Part shown: positions 7,303 through 15,013 of the stretch, piece after piece
Position numbering within the stretch: the stretch's first letter is position 1
Layout of the letters: the number at the start of each line of letters is the position of its first letter
Virus record (IMG/VR): IMGVR_UViG_3300030419_007776
Coordinates: 1-46,877 of that record
Source: a virus
Reading direction: 5' to 3' (one strand)
DNA length: 46,877 nucleotides
Position numbers and translations under genes: made by a program
Notes under the pieces: generated by a model
Told to the model about the DNA's origin: nothing
What the model saw: only the letters and a program-made list of their open reading frames with translations
Database searches by the model: none

Positions 7303-7596
7303 ATGGCAAGTCCAAGAGTGAGAAGATTAAGAAAATTAGCGCGTCTTCAACGTGCAGGATTGGTTGAGGTGGAGGCTGCCGTTGCAGCTGAGGAAGCAGC
7401 AGAAGTTGAAAGGCCCTTGCTTGATGAAGCACAAGATGTGGTCGAAGAGGCTGTTGATCTTGTAGAAGAGGTCGTTGAAGATGTAGTTGAAGTGGCAGAG
7501 GATGTGGTAGAGGCTGCAAGTGATGCCGTTGAGACAGTCGTGGAGAAAGTAAAGAAAGCAGTTTCCCCGCGTAGAAAGCGTTCTTCTAAAAAATAA
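7303..7596 (+). CDS. Acidic amphipathic-helix protein with basic ends
   Basis: 97 aa. Both ends are strongly basic (SPRVRRLRKLARLQR at the start, SPRRKRSSKK at the end), while residues 20-85 are a low-complexity run of Val, Glu, Asp and Ala (DVVEEAVDLVEEVVEDVVEV) with about 11-residue periodicity, like amphipathic LEA- or apolipoprotein-type helices. AGGAGA precedes the ATG. The composition could allow DNA or membrane association, or packing inside the head. No family is recognised. Reverse-strand readings of this interval are shadows of the biased composition. Confidence 0.65.
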   Translation: MASPRVRRLRKLARLQRAGLVEVEAAVAAEEAAEVERPLLDEAQDVVEEAVDLVEEVVEDVVEVAEDVVEAASDAVETVVEKVKKAVSPRRKRSSKK

Positions 7597-7610
7597 CCTG
7601 AGGTTTAACA

Positions 7611-8819
7611 ATGGCTGATAACGGCAACGTATATTTTATGAGTGCTGTCGGCTTTAAACCACCACACAAGGGTCATATTGAAATGATCAAAGAGGCGGTT
7701 AAAAAAGCTGCCTCTATGGGCTCAAATTATAGGCTTTTTATAGGTCAGGCACCACGAGACGGTATTACCCTGGATCAAAGCATTCAAATGCTTAAAATCT
7801 TTTTAAACGGGGAGGATGTCTCTATTGGAGATGGATCTGGACAGGTGTCTGTCAACCCAGTCCCCACTTCCAGTCCGACTGGCAAAGTTTACGGAGATAA
7901 TCCAAAAAATAGAAAGCTGGGAAGAGTGGGTAAAAAGGTGTATACAAATAGCCCACTTCAACCTATGATTAATATGGCTGCTGAAATGCCTGAGGGTAGT
8001 ACGGTTATTGTACCTACAAGCTCAGAGGATGCTGATCGAGCAGAAAAACTTAAAAAGATTCTTTCTTATTCTCGACCAGACATTGAAGTTGAAGGGTTGA
8101 TCGTTGAGCCAACCGCTGCTTTGGAAGGGGAAGGAAAATTAAGTGCCACTGATATGCGCAAAGCGATCAATGGTGATGATTTTGAAAAATTTAAAAAATT
8201 TATACCAGACAGTTCCCTAGATAAGGCTGGGGCTATTTGGACCAGCATTTTAGGGAGGGAAGAACCAGTGAAAAAAATAACAGCAAATGAACTTACCGAA
8301 ATCATTGTAGAATGTCTTAAAGCATCTGTCAATGAAATTTTAAATGAAGGGCATCTTGGGCGCCAATACGGTATGGATCAAGCAGACATTGAAGATTCTG
8401 CTGTTGAAATCGGACCCGGAGCAGAAGAGCCGAAAATGCGCTTGAAAGATTTACATCGCAAATATTATCCCGAAGAGGGGGAGTCTGCAACTGAGGCTGG
8501 TGGTAAAGATGCCGTCGCAGGGAAACCTCCCCGCGAACAGGGAGATTATCCAGACCACTGGTATGCTGATTACATTCATTCTTACAATGCGATTAAAGCA
8601 AGAAAGGTCGATGAGGCTGAACTCACTGGTGATGCGGTGAAGGGCGCAACAAAAAAAATAGATGATGCCGTGGATAAAGTTGCCGAAGCTTCAAGCATGG
8701 CAGCGGGGCACGTTGAAGGGGCACCCCATGTTAAAAAAGAAGATAGGCTCGTTCAGGAAATTTTTAACTATTTAGTTGAAACCGAAACGATAAAGGTTGA
8801 AAAAGATGAAAATCAGTAG
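7611..8819 (+). CDS. NMNAT/cytidylyltransferase-like protein with C-terminal extension
   Basis: 402 aa. The first 200 or so residues look like a HIGH-superfamily nucleotidyltransferase: GFKPPHKGHIEMI (about 14-26) gives the HxGH site and KLSATDMRKAI (about 178-188) matches the ISxTxxR region that binds the nucleotide triphosphate. Members include nicotinamide mononucleotide adenylyltransferases that make NAD, and cytidylyltransferases. After this come KKITANELTEIIVECLKAS, a copy of the recurring motif, and a charged tail of about 170 residues with another possible copy near its end. The fusion of an enzyme with this tail suggests targeting, perhaps into the virion. TGAGG precedes the ATG. Substrate not determined. 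Confidence 0.72.
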   Translation: MADNGNVYFMSAVGFKPPHKGHIEMIKEAVKKAASMGSNYRLFIGQAPRDGITLDQSIQMLKIFLNGEDVSIGDGSGQVSVNPVPTSSPTGKVYGDNPKNRKLGRVGKKVYTNSPLQPMINMAAEMPEGSTVIVPTSSEDADRAEKLKKILSYSRPDIEVEGLIVEPTAALEGEGKLSATDMRKAINGDDFEKFKKFIPDSSLDKAGAIWTSILGREEPVKKITANELTEIIVECLKASVNEILNEGHLGRQYGMDQADIEDSAVEIGPGAEEPKMRLKDLHRKYYPEEGESATEAGGKDAVAGKPPREQGDYPDHWYADYIHSYNAIKARKVDEAELTGDAVKGATKKIDDAVDKVAEASSMAAGHVEGAPHVKKEDRLVQEIFNYLVETETIKVEKDENQ

Positions 8820-9570
8820 ACAGCAATTAATTCAGGAGATTGCCCTTAGGCAACACATCCAAGAAACTCTTCAAAAGATGTCAAGTGGCTGGGTTTCTAA
8901 ACGCAAGGCCGCTATTTTGGAAGCTAAACAAACTGAGGATGCATTTCGTAAGGTTGTAAGAGAGCTGATACCAAAAGTTCTTTTTGAGGACATGGCTCAA
9001 ACAAAAGAGGATGCTGCGATATCGCTTGTTCGAGATACCTTGCTGGCTGTGGTTAAAATTATTAAATCTGATCAGGGCAAATTTAAAGATCCCGAAGTTC
9101 AAGATGGTTTTATTAAGTATTGTCTCCTTGCGCTCGAAAATGATTTTCAAGAGAACCATGGAGAAGAAGGTGAAGAGGATGTCCCAGAGGTCGTCACTGA
9201 ACAACTTGAAGATGATGGTGATGAAAATATCGATCTTCGTATAAAACCGACAGATGATCCCATGTTTATTGATGACAAGGAAGAGGAAGAAGAGGAAGAG
9301 CCCGAACCAGTAGATTTAAAACAATCAGCAGAAAAAGAATTGTTCTTAACTCTTTCAGATGGTGAAAAAGTAGGTTTTAGGTATGCTAAAGAAACCACTT
9401 GGCCAAAAGTAACTAAGCAAATTAAAAGAATTCATAAAATGGCAATACCTGATCCTGAAATTGCAGAGACTTATGAAACTTGGTTAAAGAAAAATATTAA
9501 ACTTCATGGTGAAAATACTAAGGAAGAAACTGCTTTTGAATCCGAAGCAGAAGAACAATTAACGATTTAA
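8806..9570 (+). CDS. Acidic unknown protein with N-terminal helical motif
   Basis: 254 aa from the ATG at 8806, which has AAAGG nine bases upstream; a TTG at 8797 is less likely. The N-terminus MKISRQQLIQEIALRQ is a copy of the recurring motif. Residues 30-120 are predicted helical. A long acidic stretch follows (DDKEEEEEEEPEPVDL, about 155-170), and then a C-terminal domain with LFLTLSDGEKVGF and YETWLKKNIKLHGE. No enzyme signature. It overlaps the end of the NMNAT-like gene by 14 bases. Function unknown. Confidence 0.6.
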   Translation: MKISRQQLIQEIALRQHIQETLQKMSSGWVSKRKAAILEAKQTEDAFRKVVRELIPKVLFEDMAQTKEDAAISLVRDTLLAVVKIIKSDQGKFKDPEVQDGFIKYCLLALENDFQENHGEEGEEDVPEVVTEQLEDDGDENIDLRIKPTDDPMFIDDKEEEEEEEPEPVDLKQSAEKELFLTLSDGEKVGFRYAKETTWPKVTKQIKRIHKMAIPDPEIAETYETWLKKNIKLHGENTKEETAFESEAEEQLTI

Positions 9571-9616
9571 TGTTCTAGATTTTAGCACAGATTATTTAAC
9601 AAGTCAAGAATAAAAC

Positions 9617-9991
9617 ATGCCCTGGAAAAGAAAGCTTCATAGAATTGTTCCAAAGCGCCACAATGGTACAACCAAAGAATATTCTGTATCCAATAAACTA
9701 AAAAAACAAAATAAAATTACTGATGAATTTGAGATTATGTTATCTGGTTTAACAATCGAAGAAGTTATAGCTTTGAGGCTTGAACTTGCTTCGAGAAGTG
9801 TTGGATATATGATGTATGGCATACCACTTTGGGGCGCTCTAAATAATATTACAAAAGATGCTGTGCTGAAGTATGTGGTGTCCGCTTCAAGATCCAGAAA
9901 AGAAGCAGCCCGAGTTTTAGGTGTGGATAGAATTAGATTACACAAGCTTTATGAAAAATTTGACCTTTACAATTATTTTGAAAACAAATAG
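9617..9991 (+). CDS. Small protein with a Fis-type helix-turn-helix
   Basis: 124 aa. A basic N-terminus (MPWKRKLHRIVPKRH) precedes a helical middle (LTIEEVIALRLELASRS) and a C-terminal segment SRKEAARVLGVDRIRLHKL that fits the Fis/NtrC-type helix-turn-helix pattern ('T/S-R-x-x-A-A-x-x-L-G-h-x-R-x-x-L'). A DNA-binding or regulatory role is plausible. It stands between two short intergenic regions and directly upstream of the structured leader of the glutamine synthetase gene, so it could regulate either side. Start assigned at the ATG at 9617. Confidence 0.6.
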   Translation: MPWKRKLHRIVPKRHNGTTKEYSVSNKLKKQNKITDEFEIMLSGLTIEEVIALRLELASRSVGYMMYGIPLWGALNNITKDAVLKYVVSASRSRKEAARVLGVDRIRLHKLYEKFDLYNYFENK

Positions 9992-10132
9992 AATATGTGA
10001 TGTAGACTAAACCAGCGACTCATTGTCTATAACGAGCGCAGAAAAAAGGGGGGTGATAACCACTTTCATTGAAGGTAGACTGGCTGGACCACTCGTGAGG
10101 AGTAGTGGTCATTTTTTAAACAGGAATTAGTA
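9992..10132 (+). promoter_or_regulatory. Structured leader before glutamine synthetase
   Basis: A gene-free leader of 141 bases. It has a -10-like TATAAC at about 10029-10034 with no good -35, a possible stem CGACTCATT/AACGAGCG around 10022-10042, a purine run GGGGGG, and the terminator hairpin at 10087-10117 only 15 bases before the start codon. CCACT occurs twice (in AACCACT and in GACCACT), so either copy could pair with AGTGG of the terminator 3' arm, allowing alternative folds. An attenuator or metabolite sensor is possible. I could not match it to the known glnA RNA consensus. Confidence 0.35.
10087..10117 (+). terminator. Terminator hairpin close to the start of glutamine synthetase
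   Basis: GACCACT (10087-10093) pairs with AGTGGTC (10104-10110) across a 10-base loop, followed by A and six T. The T run ends 15 bases before the ATG at 10133. It may end upstream transcription or act as an attenuator of the metabolic operon. Confidence 0.75.
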
Positions 10133-11164
10133 ATGAGAAAAGCAGAGTATATCTGGCTTGATGGCACAGAGCCAACGCCTCAAATCAGGTCTAAAACAAA
10201 AGTATTGATGGACGGAGAGAATTGGCCAGTTTGGGGTTTTGATGGTTCGTCAACAAATCAAGCAGAAGGCTCTGCATCTGATTGTGTCCTGAACCCAGTT
10301 TTCTCGTGCCCAGACCCAATTAGGGGTGTGGGAAATTTCTTGGTTCTTTGTGAGGTCTTAAATGTAGATGGTACACCTCATAAGTCAAACACAAGAAAGT
10401 CCTGTGAGCAAATAGAAGAAAATTATAAGCAGCATGATTGCTGGTTTGGATTGGAGCAGGAATATACTTTGATGGTGCCAGGACCCCAAGGAATAATACC
10501 ACTTGGATTCGCAGTGGCACACAAAGATCAGGATGGTATTTTACCTCAAGGTCCTTATTATTGTTCTGTTGGTGCAGGTCTTGCAGTTGGGCGCCCGCTT
10601 GCAGAACAGCATCTGGATGCTTGTATCGACGCTGGATTAAAAATTTCTGGAATTAATGCCGAGGTTATGCCTGGGCAATGGGAGTTTCAGATAGGGCCAG
10701 CTTCTGCGACTGAGGTCTCAGATCATTTAATTGTTGCCCGCTGGTTACTTCACCGCCTTGCGGAAAGTAGTGGTGTTATTGTTTCTTTTGATGGTAAACC
10801 TGTCGATGGAGACTGGAATGGAGCTGGTTGCCATGCCAACTTTTCAACAAAGATGATGAGGCAGTCATACGATGCCTGTATTGATGCATGCAATGTGTTG
10901 TCTGAAAAGGCAGATGAACATGTTAGATCTTATGGGTATGGTATTCAAAATAGACTTACCGGAGATCATGAAACTTGTTCTTATAAAGAATTTAAATACG
11001 GTGTCTCCGACCGGGGCGCGTCGATCCGGATCCCCTGGCAGGTTGAGAGGGATCAGAAGGGGTACATCGAAGACCGGCGTCCTAACGCCAACTGTGACCC
11101 CTACACGGTAACTAAATTATTGATCAACACTGTCTGCTCGGCAGAAATAATGTTTGAGGAATAG
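10133..11164 (+). CDS. Glutamine synthetase, type II (GSII)
   Basis: 343 aa, full length for GSII (about 350). It condenses glutamate and ammonia with ATP to make glutamine. Family motifs are complete: WGFDGSSTNQAEG (34-46, beta-grasp domain), FGLEQEYTL (105-113, with metal-binding Glu), EVMPGQWEFQIGP (about 179-191), NGAGCHANFSTK (about 229-240), NRLTGDHET (about 275-283), GASIRIPWQV and EDRRPNANCDPY near the end. This is the eukaryote- and GlnII-like type, not the 12-subunit GlnA type usual in bacteria. It overlaps the cysteine synthase gene by one base (TAGTG). AGGAA precedes the ATG. A phage copy suggests boosted nitrogen assimilation in infected cells. Confidence 0.95.
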   Translation: MRKAEYIWLDGTEPTPQIRSKTKVLMDGENWPVWGFDGSSTNQAEGSASDCVLNPVFSCPDPIRGVGNFLVLCEVLNVDGTPHKSNTRKSCEQIEENYKQHDCWFGLEQEYTLMVPGPQGIIPLGFAVAHKDQDGILPQGPYYCSVGAGLAVGRPLAEQHLDACIDAGLKISGINAEVMPGQWEFQIGPASATEVSDHLIVARWLLHRLAESSGVIVSFDGKPVDGDWNGAGCHANFSTKMMRQSYDACIDACNVLSEKADEHVRSYGYGIQNRLTGDHETCSYKEFKYGVSDRGASIRIPWQVERDQKGYIEDRRPNANCDPYTVTKLLINTVCSAEIMFEE

Positions 11165-12024
11165 TGAAAGAGAGTAATTTTAAAAAAATTGTGGGCCGCA
11201 CACCATTGGTCAGAATCTCTGATAGACTGTGGGCCAAGTTAGAAACCTATAATCCATCGGGTTCAGTTAAAGATCGAATGATAACTTGGATTGTGTCTAG
11301 TGCTGTTGAAAATAAAAAAATCACAACAGACTCTATTCTCTGTGATGCTACAAGCGGCAACACTGGTATTGCTTTAAGTCTAACCGCCGCAGCACTAGGA
11401 CTACCTTGTTTTATTTTCATGCCCAAAAATATGTCCGAAGAGCGCAAGCAGATGATGCGAGTCTTCGGAGCCACAGTTATCGATGCACCAGACGATGATT
11501 TTGAGAGAGCTATTCAGATGAGAGATGAATTCTTGGTTGACAATGTTAATGCATGGTCGCCAATGCAATTTAGTAATCCATTAAACATTGAATGCCACGA
11601 GAAGACAACAGGCCCTGAGGTTTTAAGCGGTGCGCTCATAGCTGGCAAAAAATTAGAAGCTTTTGTTCACGGCGCCGGCACCGGGGGCACTATCGAGGGT
11701 GTGCGCAGATATTTGAAGAGACAGAGCAGAGACACCAAGGTTCTGATGGTCAAACCCTCCGAGTCTCCGCATGGTATTCAAGGGATCGCAGACGGCAAAG
11801 ACTTTCTTGCAAAACCAGAAGATATGGATGGTGTCCTCGAAGTTCAAACCGAGGCTGCTATTGTTCGGGCCAAGAGGCTCGCCAGAGAAAACGGCCTACT
11901 AGTTGGTATTAGTTCTGGTGCTAATGTGTTAGCCGCTGAAAGATGGATTGAAGAAAATGACCCCGAAGGCATTGTGATTACAATGCTTTGTGATCGGGGT
12001 GAGAGATATATGTCTATATTTTAA
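11164..12024 (+). CDS. Cysteine synthase (O-acetylserine sulfhydrylase-like)
   Basis: 286 aa, PLP-dependent beta-family. Motifs: GRTPLVRIS at the start, NPSGSVKDR (30-38) with the PLP lysine K36, ATSGNTGIAL (substrate loop), GTGGTIEGVRRYLK (phosphate cradle) and GISSGAN near the C-terminus. These enzymes make cysteine from O-acetylserine and sulfide; related enzymes use other acceptors such as phosphoserine or make cystathionine. The GTG start at 11164 shares a base with the TAG stop of glutamine synthetase, so the two are translationally coupled. The 3' end overlaps the convergent lipoprotein gene by 11 bases. Donor specificity cannot be read from sequence. Confidence 0.9.
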   Translation: MKESNFKKIVGRTPLVRISDRLWAKLETYNPSGSVKDRMITWIVSSAVENKKITTDSILCDATSGNTGIALSLTAAALGLPCFIFMPKNMSEERKQMMRVFGATVIDAPDDDFERAIQMRDEFLVDNVNAWSPMQFSNPLNIECHEKTTGPEVLSGALIAGKKLEAFVHGAGTGGTIEGVRRYLKRQSRDTKVLMVKPSESPHGIQGIADGKDFLAKPEDMDGVLEVQTEAAIVRAKRLARENGLLVGISSGANVLAAERWIEENDPEGIVITMLCDRGERYMSIF

Positions 12025-12904
12025 CTTGGCCGATTAATTCGTCAAGTAGTTGCCTAAGGTCTATTTCTGGAATGTCAACTTCTGGTAATTCAACTTCGGG
12101 CAGTGATGGCATGTCTGGCAGAGCTAGCCGGTAAACTTTCTTACCTACATCTTCATGATAAACCATTGCTCTGTGATAAAATTCGTACACATCCTCATAT
12201 CGTGGCGAAATTGCAATCCAACCAAATCGAATATCCATCATGCTCACAACTCCAACGACTTCGTGGTCTTCGTTTAAAATACAGGAACCAGAAGAACCCC
12301 CACGAACAAACATCGTGTACATGTCATGTCCACTATCAAGATTGGTGCCGTTAAAAATACCATCAATGATAATTGGAGCCCCTCGATAAAGCACTCCTTT
12401 CGGCGCAGCAATATTCCAAATACGATCTCCTGGGATCATTCTTTTTTGTGCGATTTTTAAGGGAACTCGATTGAGATTTGGAGCCCATGCAAGGCAAAGG
12501 TCTGTACTATGGTCAACCTCCAGTATATGCATCTTGAAAGTTTCTTTATCTTTTGTAACACCAACATATTCAACCTCATACGGTTTGCCACCGGCTGCCA
12601 TCATCGCGAACGCCCCTGGGTCACAAACGTGAGCAGCGGACATGACGAAAGACCCTCCATTTCTGGCCTTACCTACAACGAAACCAGAACCAGAAAGAAG
12701 ATCTCGTTTGCTGATGTGACACTCTTTGGTTTCTTCGTCACAGTTCCGCACAGCTAACGAAGCCTCAATTTTTAAAAATGAAGAAACAGGAACTGCTGAG
12801 CCACCTTCTGATTTAAGACCAGGACTTGTTGTCACGCATGAACAAGACATTATAACAAGGCACAAAAAAACAGAAGTAGCGTATTTGAATGTTTTGTATA
12901 CCAC
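12014..12904 (-). CDS. Trypsin-like serine protease lipoprotein
   Basis: 296 aa from a GTG at 12904, which has GGAGGG just upstream on this strand; ATG codons at 12919 and 12934 are alternatives without a good site. The N-terminus MVYKTFKYATSVFLCLVIMSC is a lipoprotein signal with Cys at about residue 21. The peptidase has a likely triad: SAAHVCD (His), DHSTDLCLAW (Asp) and GGSSGSCIL (Ser), with GSGFVV before it, as in chymotrypsin-fold enzymes. The C-terminus repeats Pro/Glu/Val/Asp (PEVELPEVDIPEIDL). It is the only minus-strand gene here, divergent from phoH. An exported phage protease could act on host surface proteins or receptors; inferred. Confidence 0.85.
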   Translation of the reverse strand: MVYKTFKYATSVFLCLVIMSCSCVTTSPGLKSEGGSAVPVSSFLKIEASLAVRNCDEETKECHISKRDLLSGSGFVVGKARNGGSFVMSAAHVCDPGAFAMMAAGGKPYEVEYVGVTKDKETFKMHILEVDHSTDLCLAWAPNLNRVPLKIAQKRMIPGDRIWNIAAPKGVLYRGAPIIIDGIFNGTNLDSGHDMYTMFVRGGSSGSCILNEDHEVVGVVSMMDIRFGWIAISPRYEDVYEFYHRAMVYHEDVGKKVYRLALPDMPSLPEVELPEVDIPEIDLRQLLDELIGQVKI

Positions 12905-13015
12905 TTTTAAACCCTCCATTAGTAGATAGAGCATTTTTACTCAAAGGCTTGGAAAAAGACTGTTTTTACAAAATTGCATCTAGTTATAGACATAAAAAAG
13001 GGTGATAGACCTACT
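12905..13015. promoter_or_regulatory. Divergent intergenic region between protease and phoH
   Basis: 111 bases between the minus-strand lipoprotein gene and the plus-strand phoH gene must hold a promoter for the minus-strand gene and perhaps one for phoH. On the plus strand TTTACA (12965-12970) and TATAGA (12985-12990) resemble -35 and -10 elements, but the 14-base spacing is short. An inverted AAAAAGACTGTTTTT element sits between the two genes. AGGGTG upstream of 13016 is the phoH ribosome site. Confidence 0.35.
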
Positions 13016-14359
13016 ATGGCGAAAAAAGTTTATGTACTTGACACGAGCGTTTGCCTAACAGACTTTAATGCTATAAAATCTTATGGAAACAATGACATCC
13101 TGATACCTCTCAAAGTTCTTGATGAAATCGACAATCACAAACAAAGGCAAGATGGGGTAGGGGTCAACGCTCGCGGATTCATTAGATTGCTTGACTCGTT
13201 AAGGGAAAAGGGCAGCTTAATTAAAGGCGTTAGAATTGAAAAAGGCAAAGGACTGATCTCAGTAGCAGATTACGATCTTTCAAACACTTCGTCAGCAGGC
13301 TTAGATTTGTCAATACCTGACAATCAAATAATAGCCACTGCTCTGAGTCAGTTATCTTTGCAAAAAGAGTTGTCTCGACCAAAAAAAATTATTTTAGTAT
13401 CAAGAGATATTAACATGAGGGTCAAGTGTGACTCTGTGGGGATACCAGCAGAGGATTATGTTAAGGAATCTGTTGTCTCAGACAGCACGGAAGTCTATAC
13501 TGGTTTTCGCACTGTGCTTGTGGATGATCAAACAATAGATCAGTTTTACGATGGTGAAGAGATATTTCTTAATGATGACGTACCTAACATTTATCCCAAT
13601 GAATTCGTGATGTTGGTTTCTAGCTCCAACGAGAAGAAGAGTGCTATTGCACGATTTAAAAACCGGGAAGATCCATTAATTAAGGTGGTTGAGTGTAACG
13701 GTGGTAGAAAAAACTTTTCTGCTTGGGGTGTTAAACCAAGAAACAAAGAACAGGGCTTTGCCTTAAATTTGCTTCGAGACCCAAATGTACCAGTTATATC
13801 TCTCATAGGAAAGGCAGGAAGTGGTAAAACGCTACTAGCATTAAGCGCTGGGTTGGAGCAGGTAATAGAAGGTAAGGGCAACTATAACCATCTAATTGTT
13901 TCAAGATCAGTTCAGCCCATGGGTAAAGATATAGGTTTTCTTCCTGGCACAATGGAGGATAAAATGATGCCATGGATTGCACCAATCCGTGATAATCTTA
14001 AATATCTAATGGGGAATGACAAGGGCACATTAGATTCTTACATTGGTCAAGGTGTCATTGAAATAGAGGCTCTAACATACATACGAGGCAGAAGTATTCC
14101 AAATGCGTTTATTATAATTGATGAGGCTCAAAACTTGACAATACACGAGCTTAAAACTATAATTACAAGAGTGGGAGAGGGAACAAAAATAGTCTTGACT
14201 GGCGATATAGAACAGATTGACAATGTGTATGTTGATGAGGTTTCCAATGGGCTGACATACGCTGTTGAAAAATTTAAACAATATGAATTGTCTGGTCACG
14301 TTACTTTGTTGAAGGGCGAGAGAAGTAAGGTGGCAACTCTTGCAGCCAAAATATTATGA
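13016..14359 (+). CDS. phoH: PIN domain-PhoH ATPase
   Basis: 447 aa. The first 150 or so residues form a PIN nuclease-like domain (KKVYVLDTSVCLTDF at the start, LDEIDNHK and PDNQIIATAL further on, which supply acidic metal ligands). The C-terminal half is PhoH, a P-loop helicase-like ATPase: GKAGSGKT (about 265-272, Walker A) and FIIIDEAQNL (about 363-372, Walker B), followed by TGDIEQID. PIN-PhoH (PhoH2-type) proteins act as RNA helicase-nucleases in bacteria. Phage phoH genes are common in marine phages, but their role is unsettled. Start at 13016 chosen because AGGGTG precedes it and the sequence MAKKVYVLDTS fits the domain edge. Confidence 0.93.
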   Translation: MAKKVYVLDTSVCLTDFNAIKSYGNNDILIPLKVLDEIDNHKQRQDGVGVNARGFIRLLDSLREKGSLIKGVRIEKGKGLISVADYDLSNTSSAGLDLSIPDNQIIATALSQLSLQKELSRPKKIILVSRDINMRVKCDSVGIPAEDYVKESVVSDSTEVYTGFRTVLVDDQTIDQFYDGEEIFLNDDVPNIYPNEFVMLVSSSNEKKSAIARFKNREDPLIKVVECNGGRKNFSAWGVKPRNKEQGFALNLLRDPNVPVISLIGKAGSGKTLLALSAGLEQVIEGKGNYNHLIVSRSVQPMGKDIGFLPGTMEDKMMPWIAPIRDNLKYLMGNDKGTLDSYIGQGVIEIEALTYIRGRSIPNAFIIIDEAQNLTIHELKTIITRVGEGTKIVLTGDIEQIDNVYVDEVSNGLTYAVEKFKQYELSGHVTLLKGERSKVATLAAKIL

Positions 14360-14721
14360 GCAACAGCACAGTGAACTGGTCTATGATTTTGGATGACGAT
14401 GACATGTATGAGCCCTACACTCCCACAAATTCATGGGGGAAATCAACCAGCTGGGCCGTAGAAAATATGGCCTTTGTTAAGGTTTGTCTTCACGAAGATC
14501 AAGCGAATGATTCAAGAGCAACGAAACTAGCACTAGAAAAATTTAAAGAAAAAATTTCCATTCCATCCGGTTTAAAAAACATGTCCATCATTGAAAGGGC
14601 AAGAAGAATTCTCTTTACTTCTATTAAAATTGAGTATACAATTGAAATAGTTGCTTCAAAAGAAGCAGTTGAGCAGTATTACAATAATTTTATTGAGGAG
14701 AAGATAGATGGCAGAAGATAA
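14356..14721 (+). CDS. Hypothetical 121-aa protein
   Basis: Begins MSNSTVNWSMILDDDDMYE, overlapping the phoH stop by ATGA. An acidic N-terminal third is followed by a mixed helical region (IPSGLKNMSIIERARRILF) and IEYTIEIVASKEAVEQYY. No recognised family or motif. It overlaps the following gene by 14 bases. The tight coupling with phoH suggests co-translation; no functional claim is made. Confidence 0.55.
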   Translation: MSNSTVNWSMILDDDDMYEPYTPTNSWGKSTSWAVENMAFVKVCLHEDQANDSRATKLALEKFKEKISIPSGLKNMSIIERARRILFTSIKIEYTIEIVASKEAVEQYYNNFIEEKIDGRR

Positions 14722-15013
14722 CGTAAATTCAATTACAGAACAACAAGCAACACAAAATCCTGTCCTTGAACAAATGGTTGGCACCGATACCCCGTTGAAG
14801 GATCTGGTTGTCAATTATGTTGGGCAAAAGTGCGTGCCCAGCGAAGACGATGAGCAAATCGATGTTACAGTGCAGATGATTGTAGAAACCTTTTCAAAGG
14901 AATTTCCAGAGTTCTTAATGGCAGTAGCCGAAGAGAACTGGGTACGCGGTTACCACCAAGCACTCGTTGATATTGATCCCGCAAGATACCCTGGCCTTGA
15001 GTCTGACTCGTGA
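14708..15013 (+). CDS. Hypothetical 101-aa acidic protein
   Basis: Acidic and predicted mostly helical, with IDVTVQMIVETFSKEFPEFL in the middle and a C-terminal YHQALVDIDPARYPGLESD. No motif is recognised. It overlaps the metallopeptidase gene by 4 bases (GTGA). The N-terminal 25 residues are Gln/Thr/Asn-rich and probably disordered. Function unknown. Confidence 0.5.
   Translation: MAEDNVNSITEQQATQNPVLEQMVGTDTPLKDLVVNYVGQKCVPSEDDEQIDVTVQMIVETFSKEFPEFLMAVAEENWVRGYHQALVDIDPARYPGLESDS

Noticed and set aside
7298-7611. Reverse-strand Leu/Pro/Gln-rich and other frames opposite the acidic helix gene
   Set aside because: They mirror the biased codons of the plus-strand gene at 7303, have no ribosome site and run against the local direction.
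8066-9398. Minus-strand frames at 8066-8332, 8881-9204 and 9147-9398
   Set aside because: All are inside plus-strand genes, lack ribosome sites and show Ser- or Phe-rich composition typical of antisense to acidic coding DNA.
9992-10132. tRNA or known glnA RNA in the leader of glutamine synthetase
   Set aside because: No cloverleaf with T-arm and acceptor end could be drawn, and the conserved glnA core sequence is not found.
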